The notes under the pieces: model-generated
Told to the model about the DNA's origin: nothing
The model's database searches: none
What the model saw: the letters and a program-made list of their open reading frames with translations, nothing else
Part shown: positions 56,738 through 64,000 of the stretch, piece by piece
Position numbering within the stretch: position 1 is the first letter of the stretch
Layout: each line of letters starts with the position of its first letter
Translations under genes and position numbers: made by a program
DNA from: Panulirus ornatus
Taxonomy: Eukaryota; Arthropoda; Malacostraca; Decapoda; Palinuridae
DNA: 64,000 nucleotides
NCBI RefSeq assembly: GCF_036320965.1
Contig: NC_092249.1
Coordinates: forward strand, 3,717,614-3,781,613
Direction: 5' to 3'

Positions 56738-57697
56738 TTATTGTACTCTTTTAACTATACCAACTTTAAGCCACTGATCTAAAGCTGAAGTGACAAGGAT
56801 TTCAGCCTCCTCTTTTCGAATTTGACTTAAAACACTTCTAACACCACTTACAGTTGATACAGATGCTAAAGGTTGCCTCAGCTGCAAAAGTAAGGAGACT
56901 GTAACAAAAGCTAATACCCTAAATGCACCAGCAATTACCTTGTCAAGTATCTTCTCTATAGCAGTCTCAGGGAAAATGTCACAATAAAGACTAAGACAGA
57001 GGTTCATTAAAAGATTACTAGAGAAGAGTCCTAATTTCAAGAGATGATGATGCAGAATGTCGTTTTCCTTACGTAACATACCAATGGCTTCCTGTAGTGC
57101 ATCTGATATAGCTTGTTGGTTTTTTAAAAGTAAAGACCAGATGGATGAACAAACTTGAAAAATATCAACAGGATTATCAAAGAAGCTTGAAATCTTCTTA
57201 ACAACTGCTAGGAATTGCTGGCATTCTGTCAATTTTAACTGATCTCTTGGATTATGCAAAAGCTTTGCTTCACTTATTAACCACATGAGTAAATAATGCT
57301 CAGGAACTGGAGTCTCAAGCCCTGCTTTGTTTTCATTAGCAATCTGTACTCCATCCATAATTGGATGATAATGATCATTCAAATATTCAGTCCCTTTGTC
57401 CACAAGATTTACAAGTCCTAGACTTTTCAAGGTATGCCACAATTCATCATACATGAGTGTTTGCTGATGCCTTACATAATCCTGTGACTCAGCATAACGA
57501 GGAGTTATGTGCAGAAGTAACTTCCAGACCAAGATTCGATATGCGGCCGGAACAATTGATCGCTGACAAAAACTGGCAAACTTTTTCTCATCCAATGGTT
57601 TCTCTTTAAGCAATGCTTCCACAGCCCTTTTCTCTTCAACTTCTCGTAATCCAACCTTTTCATAAAATTGACTGCGAAAATTCTTTTCATCACTCAT
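56738..57697 (-). CDS. TBC1D7: TBC1 domain family member 7, TSC-complex subunit
   Basis: A 319-codon frame without introns. The start ATG at 57697 is in good context (AAAATGA) and begins MSDEKNFRSQFYEKVG, which aligns with the start of vertebrate TBC1D7. An AG acceptor (TTTACAG) lies about 8 bases upstream of the ATG, so a 5' UTR exon is likely. Landmarks are EKVGLREVEEKRAVEALL, FCQRSIVPAAYRILVWKLLL (first TBC helix), HYLLMWLISEAKLL and EKILDKVIAGAFRVLAFVTV. Vertebrate TBC1D7 is about 293 residues and is the third subunit of the TSC1-TSC2 complex. That complex restrains Rheb and mTORC1 at the lysosome. The family lacks the arginine and glutamine fingers of active TBC RabGAPs, and I see none here. 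The frame appears intact. Confidence 0.92.
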   Translation of the reverse strand: MSDEKNFRSQFYEKVGLREVEEKRAVEALLKEKPLDEKKFASFCQRSIVPAAYRILVWKLLLHITPRYAESQDYVRHQQTLMYDELWHTLKSLGLVNLVDKGTEYLNDHYHPIMDGVQIANENKAGLETPVPEHYLLMWLISEAKLLHNPRDQLKLTECQQFLAVVKKISSFFDNPVDIFQVCSSIWSLLLKNQQAISDALQEAIGMLRKENDILHHHLLKLGLFSSNLLMNLCLSLYCDIFPETAIEKILDKVIAGAFRVLAFVTVSLLLQLRQPLASVSTVSGVRSVLSQIRKEEAEILVTSALDQWLKVGIVKRVQ

Positions 57698-57877
57698 TTT
57701 GTTACTGTAAATCACACAACAGATACAAATTTACAACACATTAATGTCAATTTGAAATTAAGAAAAATAATCACTAATACAGTTTTTGCATTCAATGGCT
57801 CAAAGAATGAAGGATATCAAAATAGTAGCTACATTTACACAGCTATGCTAAACAAGAAAAGAAATTAGTTTATCTGT

Positions 57878-58098
57878 TCATTCAGATTTAGATGTATTTT
57901 TCTCACTTTCTTCAACAAAAGGAGCCTGTCCTGTAATGCTGCTGAGGTCATCAAACTGGCTGCAAAGTGTGCTCAACTGGGCCTGTATACTTGACATAAC
58001 TGCCTGTTGCTGTTTCTGGAATGCTAATACTTCCTCTGACACTTGGTTCATCTCTGCTCTGAGGTTCTGAACATTATGTACAAGTTCAGTGGGAACCT
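57878..58098 (-). CDS. Last exon of an unrecognised coiled-coil protein
   Basis: On the minus strand an acceptor ('ttggttgcag') precedes GTTCCCACTG at about 58098. The open frame VPTELVHNVQNLRAEMNQVS to FVEESEKNTSKSE ends at TGA (57878-57880). It has heptad-like spacing, many Gln and an acidic end, so it is probably a coiled coil. I do not recognise the gene. Its earlier exons are not visible between 58100 and 58690 and may lie further right. Only ~180 bp separate it from TBC1D7 on the same strand. Confidence 0.6.
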
Positions 58099-58114
58099 GC
58101 AACCAAAATATCAT

Positions 58115-58694
58115 TCTAGTCTTTGTAGAGTATCAACAATCCATATCACATAAAACATTTATGCACTCAAATCAAGCTGGTGCAACCACATATCAGTTAA
58201 TGCATCATTTCTACACAATGCACCAAAATTCTAAGAGCATCTTTCTAAATGAAAGTGTAAAAGTTACTTAATACACCAAGAGATATGAATACTGTATGGA
58301 ATTCCTCTGCATGCATATATGATCAGTAGCATAAGGTCTGGAAAATGTAAACTGTAATCTCTGAAGGAATGCATAATCTAATAATGACTGGAAGGTTATG
58401 AAGATGCTGCGATGTGAATGTTGTTAAAAAAAATAAATTCTCTTTTCTGACTGTTAAGCTTCCAAATAAAACAAAAGGTAACATATCTATATAAGGTTTA
58501 CAATAACTGAGTGCAGTAATTCCATCTTATATGTACCATTCTAAACCTAAACAAGTGAGGTTTATGCAAAATCTTAGCCTAACACTGCCAGCATACATTT
58601 CCATGTATTTCAACTTTCACATATAGTTTACTCAACTGCTAAGTGTTTACATTATATGAAATTAAAATACAAAAAAGTATAAAAGTTCTCATCA
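58115..58694. other. Probable intron upstream of the coiled-coil exon
   Basis: AT-rich with no recognised exon or element. Confidence 0.45.
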
Positions 58695-59934
58695 GGGGTG
58701 CAAGGCATGTGTACAAGTAGGAAGAGAGGAGAATGACTGGTTCCCAGTGAAGGTCGGTCTGCAGCAGGGGTGTGTGATATCACCATGATTATCTAATTTG
58801 TTTATGGATGGGGGAATTAGGGAGGTAAATGAAAGAGTTTTGGAGAGAGGGGTGAGCATGCAGTATGTTACTTGATTTGAGTGAGAAACTGCAGAAGCTG
58901 GTGATTGAGTTTGGAAAAGTGTGTGAAAGAAGAAAGTCGAGAGTAAATGTGAATAAAAGCAAGGTTATTAGGTTCAGTATGGTTGAGGGACAAGTAAATT
59001 GGGATGTAAGTTTGAATGGAGAAAAATTGGGGGAGTGAAGTATTTCACATATCTGGGAGTGGACTTAGCAGCGAATGGAACCATGGAACTGGAAGTGAGT
59101 CACAGGGTGGGGGAGGGGGCAAAGGTTCTGGAAGCGATGAAGAATGTGTGGAAGGGGAGAACATTATCTCAAGGAGCAAAAATGGGTATGTTTGAAGGAA
59201 TAGTAGTTCCAACAATCTTATATGGTTGCAAGGCATGGGCTATAGATAGGGTTGTACAGAGGAGGGTGGATGTGTTGTAAATGAAATGTTTGAGGACAAT
59301 ATGTGGTGTGAGGTGGTTTGATCAAGTAAGTAATGAAAGGGTAAGAGAGATGTGTAGAAATAAAAAGAGTGTGGTTGAGAGAGCAGAAGAGGTTGTGTTG
59401 AACTGGTTTAAAGATATGGAGAGAATGGGTGAGGAAAGATTGACAAAGAGAATATATGTGTCAGAGGTAGAGGGAACAAGGAAAGCGGGATACCAAATTG
59501 GAGGTGGAAGGATGGAGTGAAAAAGATTTTGAGTGATCAGGGCCTAAATATACAGGAGGGTGAGAGGCGTGCAAGGAATAGAGTGAACTGGAATGACATG
59601 GTATACCGGGATCGATATGCTGTCAATGGACTGAACCAGGGCATGTGAAACATGGGGTAAACCATGGAAAGGTCTGTGGGGCCTGGATGTGGAAAGGGAG
59701 CTGTGGTTTTGGTGCATTACACATGACAGCTAGAGACTGAGTGTGAATGAATGTGGCTTTTTTTGTCTGTTTTCCTGGCACTACCTCGCTGAAACAGGGG
59801 GTAGCAATGTTGTTTCCTGTGGGGTGGGGTAGTGCCAGAATGGATGACAGCAAGTACGAATATGTACATGTGTATATATGTATATGTTTGTGTATGTACA
59901 AGTATGTATATGTGCATGTATGGGCATTCATGTC
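58695..59934 (+). mobile_element. Old RTE-like LINE, RT end to 3' UTR, plus strand
   Basis: Starts at 'ggggtgcaaggcatgtgtac' with broken RT motifs. The FADD region is deleted at about 58870. Then come LGVDLAANGTMELEVSHRVG to 'VPTILYGCKAWAIDRV' (frame 58999-59280) and CGVRWFDQVSNERVREMC (59281-59520). The long-form UTR has the first hairpin-like motif near 59770-59800. The UTR is interrupted by a SINE at 59935. Confidence 0.87.
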
Positions 59935-60072
59935 TTTCTTTCTTTCATACTATTCGCCATTTCCCGCGTTAGCAAGGTAGTGTTAAGAACAGAGGACTGG
60001 GCCTCTGAGGGAATATCCTCACCTGGCCTCGTTCTCTGTTCCTTCTTTTGGAAAAAAAAAAAAAAAAAATAA
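59935..60072 (-). mobile_element. SINE 3' half nested in a LINE 3' UTR
   Basis: Minus-strand tail 'cgccatttcccgcgttagc' through 'ttccttcttttggaaaa' and a long A-run. The interrupted LINE UTR resumes at 60078 with 'gagtggatgggccattctt'. Confidence 0.87.
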
Positions 60073-60235
60073 AAAATGAGTGGATGGGCCATTCTTCGTT
60101 TGTTTCCTGGCACTACCTCGCTGATGTGGGAAATAGCAACCAAGAACAAAAAATAAATAAATGTATATGCCTATGAATGTGTATTTATAAGTATGTCTAT
60201 GTTCATATGTTGATATGTATATGAATATCTATTCA
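60073..60235 (+). mobile_element. LINE tail continuing after the nested SINE
   Basis: 'gggccattcttcgtttgttt', then the hairpin 'ctacctcgctgatgtggg' and 'aaaaaataaataaatg', the AATAAATA-type LINE tail. Confidence 0.8.
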
Positions 60236-60565
60236 TTATACTTTGTAGCTGTATCCCGCGTTAGCGAGGTAGCGCAAAGAAATAGACGAAAGAATGGCCC
60301 AACCCGCCCACATACACATGTATATACATACATGTCCACACACGCACATATACATACCTATATATTTCAAGGTATACATACATATACAGATATATACATA
60401 TACACAAATATACATAATTTATTCTCGCTCTATATACGTATGTTTATATACATGTATGCGTGTGTATGCATTTATGTGTGTATATGAGTGAACGGGTCTT
60501 TCTTTGTCTGTTTCCTGGCACTACCTTGCTGACGTGAGAAACAGCGATCGAGTATAATAAAAAAT
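60236..60565. mobile_element. Two facing LINE 3' UTR fragments
   Basis: 60236-60425 is a minus-strand tail ('ctgtatcccgcgttagcg' and TG/TA-rich UTR). 60425-60560 is a plus-strand tail ending 'cactaccttgctgacgtgag' and 'gtataataaaaaata'. The two lie back to back. Confidence 0.75.
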
Positions 60566-60799
60566 ATACTATATACAAGACATGTAAGGCACATGACCTT
60601 GTCAGGTAAGGGTCAGTGGGAAGAACAAAATAGAAATTTAATCACCAGAGACTAAAAAATATGCTCACTAGAGACAGGGATCAGGTCAATCAAAAAGGAA
60701 GGGTCAGATGACCAAACCCATGTTATGTGTACAGTGACCACAAGGAAGGGTTGGATGATCAATGGCAAGTGTCAGGTCATGGATCAGATCACAAACTTG
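60566..60799. other. No gene or element recognised
   Basis: Short unique stretch with a few imperfect internal repeats of 'caggtca' and 'gggtcag' type. Confidence 0.4.
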
Positions 60800-62388
60800 T
60801 TTTTTTTTTTTTTTTTTTTTTTTTTTATACTTTGTCGCTGTCTCCCGCGTTTGCGAGGTAGCGCAAGGAAACAGACGAAAGAAATGGCCCAACCCCCCCC
60901 CCCCCATACACATGTACATACACACGTCCACACACGCAAATATACATACCTACACAGCTTTCCATGGTTTACCCCAGACGCTTCACATGCCTCGCTTCAA
61001 TCCACTGACAGCACGTCAACCCCTGTATACCACATGACTCCAATTCACTCTATTTCTTGCCCTCCTTTCACCCTCCTGCATGTTCAGGCCCCGATCACAC
61101 AAAATCTTTTTCACTCCATCTTTCCACCTCCAATTTGGTCTCCCTCTTCTCCTCGTTCCCTCCACCTCCGACACATATATCCTCTTGGTCAATCTCTCCT
61201 CACTCATTCTCTCCATGTGCCCAAACCATTTCAAAACACCCTCTTCTGCTCTCTCAACCACGCTCTTTTTATTTCCACACATCTCTCTTACCCTTACGTT
61301 ACTTACTCGATCAAACCACCTCACACCACACATTGTCCTCAAACATCTCATTTCCAGCACATCCATCCTCCTGCGCACATCTCTATCCATAGCCCACGCC
61401 TCGCAACCATACAACATTGTTGGAACCACTATTCCCTCAAACATACCCATTTTTGCTTTCCGAGATAGTGTTCTCGACTTCCACACATTTTTCAAGGCTC
61501 CCAAAATTTTCGCCCCCTCCCCCACCCTATGATCCACTTCCGCTTCCATGGTTCCATCCGCTGACAGATCCACTCCCAGATATCTAAAACACTTCACTTC
61601 CTCCAGTTTTTCTCCATTCAAACTCACCTCCCAATTGACTTGACCCTCACCCCTACTGTACCTAATAACCTTGCTCTTATTCACATTTACTCTCAACTTT
61701 CTTCTTCCACACACTTTACCAAACTCAGTCACCAGCTTCTGCAGTTTCTCACATGAATCAGCCACCAGCGCTGTATCATCAGCGAACAACAACTGACTCA
61801 CTTCCCAAGCTCTCTCATCCCCAACAGACTTCATACTTGCCCCTCTTTCCAGGACTCTTGCATTTACCTCCCTTACAACCCCATCCATAAACAAATTAAA
61901 CAACCATGGAGACATCACACACCCCTGCCGCAAACCTACATTCACTGAGAACCAATCACTTTCCTCTCTTCCTACACGTACACATGCCTTACATCCTCGA
62001 TAAAAACTTTTCACTGCTTCTAACAACTTGCCTCCCACACCATATATTCTTAATACCTTCCACAGAGCATCTCTATCAACTCTATCATATGCCTTCTCCA
62101 GATCCATAAATGCTACATACAAATCCATTTGCTTTTCTAAGTATTTCTCACATACATTCTTCAAAGCAAACACCTGATCCACACATCCTCTACCACTTCT
62201 GAAACCACACTGCTCTTCCCCAATCTGATGCTCTGTACATGCCTTCACCCTCTCAATCAACACCCTCCCATATAATTTACCAGGAATACTCAACAAACTT
62301 ATACCTCTGTAATTTGAGCACTCACTCTTATCCCCTTTGCCTTTGTACAATGGCACTATGCACGCATTCTGCCAATCCTCAGGCACCT
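60800..62388 (-). mobile_element. Young RTE-like LINE, 5'-truncated
   Basis: Poly(A) tail (27-base T-run from 60800), hairpin tail, short-form 3' UTR junction near 60948, and a long open frame. Its 5' end is at 'cctcaggcacc' (about 62388). A convincing target-site duplication is not seen; only CTTGT is shared at the edges. Confidence 0.92.
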
Positions 62389-62395
62389 TGTACAT
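61016..62395 (-). CDS. LINE reverse transcriptase, 459 codons, complete C-terminus
   Basis: The first Met and one or two residues come from flanking DNA. Element sequence begins at VPEDWQNACIVPLYKGKG. NYRGISLLSI, GFRSGRG, AYDRVD, GLRQGCVMSPWLFN, LLFADDTALVADS, VPTMLYGCEAWAMD, WFGHMERM and GRPNWRWKDGVKKI are all in one frame up to the stop after VNWSHVVYRG. It lacks the start of the RT domain and the endonuclease. It is very close to the ORF at 39177-40925; both have 'VCGRRKLRVNVNKSKV' and 'DLSADG'. Confidence 0.9.
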   Translation of the reverse strand: MYKVPEDWQNACIVPLYKGKGDKSECSNYRGISLLSIPGKLYGRVLIERVKACTEHQIGEEQCGFRSGRGCVDQVFALKNVCEKYLEKQMDLYVAFMDLEKAYDRVDRDALWKVLRIYGVGGKLLEAVKSFYRGCKACVRVGREESDWFSVNVGLRQGCVMSPWLFNLFMDGVVREVNARVLERGASMKSVGDERAWEVSQLLFADDTALVADSCEKLQKLVTEFGKVCGRRKLRVNVNKSKVIRYSRGEGQVNWEVSLNGEKLEEVKCFRYLGVDLSADGTMEAEVDHRVGEGAKILGALKNVWKSRTLSRKAKMGMFEGIVVPTMLYGCEAWAMDRDVRRRMDVLEMRCLRTMCGVRWFDRVSNVRVREMCGNKKSVVERAEEGVLKWFGHMERMSEERLTKRIYVSEVEGTRRRGRPNWRWKDGVKKILCDRGLNMQEGERRARNRVNWSHVVYRG

Positions 62396-62690
62396 GCTGA
62401 AAATTCCTTTGAAAGTATCTAATTTGTAAATGCTGAGATTAGTATAAAAGCTGTATTTAATATGGAAGATTCTATGATATTCTTATATATAGGTGATTGA
62501 CAAGATACAGTTTCTGAATGTTGTACCAGTTAACAGGGTGCCAAAGTCTCAAATAATCATAGATAGACTGCTGAATTCTTGCCCAATGTGAACACTATAC
62601 TGATGCTGCTTTTTCTTAAATTCAGTTCTTTTCCATCAAGTTCTAACATTATTGCAATCCTGGTATTATCTACACCTGAATTTATGATCA
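62389..62690. other. No gene recognised
   Basis: AT-rich interval between the young LINE and a CR1-like relic. Confidence 0.4.
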
Positions 62691-64000
62691 AAATCACAAC
62701 CCATGCCCCAAATTAAGTTTCACTGATAGGGGAACAGAACATTCTTCGACCAACTAACGTAAAAGCTTACAATATACTTCCAGCAATAAAAGGAATAAAA
62801 TAAATAAAACAGTTGGCCCTGACACGTTCTATCAGAGAACAATGAAAGATGTGAAAAATGAGACAGTTAAACCCTTGACTGAACTTTTCAATAAGTCACT
62901 TGCTACAGGAAATGTTCCAGATCAATAGAAGTTTGTCAATGTAATACCAATATTCATAAAAGGCAATAAGTCAATGCCCGGAAATTATCGTCCTATTAGC
63001 TTAATGTTTATAGTTGGAAAACTTGTGAAAACATCATTTGAGATAGAACTGTAAACCATTTACAGAACCACCACTTCATAAACAATTCTCAGCTTGTTTT
63101 TCAACAAAATTGCTCACCTGACAAATCTGCTTGATTTCTTTTATGATATCATCAACATCTATGACAAAAGTAAAGCAAATAATATTATCTACATAGAATT
63201 TCAAAAGCTTTTGAAAGGGTTCAGCATTGTAGGTTACTAGCAAAAATTAAGTCACATGGCAATGATAGCATTGTACTTCAGGAGACAGGAAATTGGATGA
63301 CAGGCCGTAAACAAGGAGTTGTGGTTAAAGGTCAAGCCTCAGGATGGTTAGACATAACAAGCTGAGTACCAAAAGGGTCAGTATTGGGACTCGATCTCTT
63401 TCTCATATAAATCACTGATAATGGGCTGCATTGAAAGATATCAAAATTTGTTTATGACACAAAGCTGGGAAATAAAGCTACAAATGAACCTGAACATTTA
63501 CAACTTCAAACTGACATAGACAAACTGATGAACTGGGCTCATAAAAGACTAAAAATTCTAATAAAAAAGAAAAGGTCACGCTATAGTATGACAGTATAAC
63601 CACTGTTGAAAGGAAATGAAGAAAAAGACTTGGGCGCAATAATCTCTGGTGACCTGAAGCCAAGAAAGCAACAGACAGAAGCAGTGACGAGCGAATAAAA
63701 TTCTCAGATTCATGGGCAGGGCCTTCAAATTTAAGATCTGGGAAATCATCCTTAATATTTACAGTTCACTGTTCACATCTTAAATCTTGTGTTCATCCTA
63801 TCAATAAAATATTGCTCATCCTACCTATAAAAAAAGACATAGACAGAATGGAGTGAGTTGTCAAGCTACCAAGATGATTCCTGAAATGAGAAACAAATCA
63901 TAACAGAGCAAATTAGATAACTTTAATTTATTTTGCTAGAAAGAAGGTCGAAAGGTGATCTAATACAAGTATTCAAAATGATCAAAGGCTTTGATAATGT
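62690..64000 (+). mobile_element. CR1-like LINE RT relic, runs off the window
   Basis: Broken RT of the same type as 54190-55690. Pieces include 'VKNETVKPLTELFNKSLATG' (about 62850), 'GNKSMPGNYRPISL' (about 62960), 'LTNLLDFFYDIINIYD' (about 63115) and 'IIYIEFQKLLKG' (about 63185). A 'KILRFMGRAFKFK' stretch follows near 63695. Many stops; the catalytic YADD region is not recognisable. Continues past the right edge. Confidence 0.75.

Noticed and set aside
57668..57868. Plus-strand frame opposite the TBC1D7 start
   Set aside because: Short, no family match, and it overlaps the acceptor and start region of the real minus-strand gene.
60800..62400. Target-site duplication for the LINE at 60800-62388
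   Set aside because: Only CTTGT is shared at the two edges, which is too short to support.

Overview
This is animal nuclear DNA. The coding exons are split by GT-AG introns, and two animal genes can be recognised. The rest is mostly transposable elements and long (TA)n tracts. The set of elements (one dominant RTE-like LINE, its poly(A)- or TA-ended SINE partner, Jockey, CR1-like, Penelope with GIY-YIG, Tigger and Ty3/Gypsy) suggests an arthropod, most likely a decapod crustacean. That placement is inference, not proof.

Layout. 1-5.6 kb: intergenic or upstream sequence with a broken Jockey LINE (1.5-3.1 kb), old RTE-like LINE pieces and a dispersed unknown repeat. 5.6-17.4 kb: seven coding exons, on the plus strand, of a TCP11L1-like gene. 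Its introns hold a Tigger remnant (8.6-9.6 kb), a young LINE insertion with a clean 13-bp target-site duplication (10.5-12.9 kb), an old SINE and two copies of the unknown repeat. 17.4-26.4 kb: 3' flank, with SINEs, LINE ends in both orientations, (TA)n tracts and a seemingly perfect 1,504-bp tandem duplication. 26.4-29.1 kb: AT-rich sequence ending in an array of about 13 copies of a ~75-bp unit in mixed orientation. 29.6-36.6 kb: two Penelope-like elements, one split by a minisatellite and one flanked by ~1-kb inverted arms with a GIY-YIG domain, separated by a SINE cluster and a LINE. 36.6-42.9 kb: rearranged LINEs, a near-intact 582-codon LINE ORF, and a Ty3/Gypsy remnant lacking reverse transcriptase. 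43-50.4 kb: sparse sequence, then decayed LINEs and a tRNA-like SINE head. 50.4-55.7 kb: two head-to-head CR1-like LINEs, one keeping traces of an SGNH-esterase ORF1, an endonuclease and an RT. 56.7-58.1 kb: TBC1D7, with all visible coding sequence in one minus-strand exon, and just upstream the last exon of an unrecognised coiled-coil protein. 58.7-64 kb: more LINE copies, one with a 459-codon ORF, and a CR1-like remnant.

The main system-level observation concerns the LINE and SINE families. The 3' tail of the LINE and the 3' tail of the SINE share a short hairpin (stem CTCGC/GCGGG) with an outer stem that keeps pairing despite base changes. One insertion is little more than this tail plus poly(A), flanked by a 10-bp duplication. 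Young LINE copies share an internal 3' UTR deletion and end in poly(A), whereas many older copies run into TA tracts. This fits a LINE machinery that recognises the hairpin, is exploited by the SINE, and may seed the TA microsatellites.
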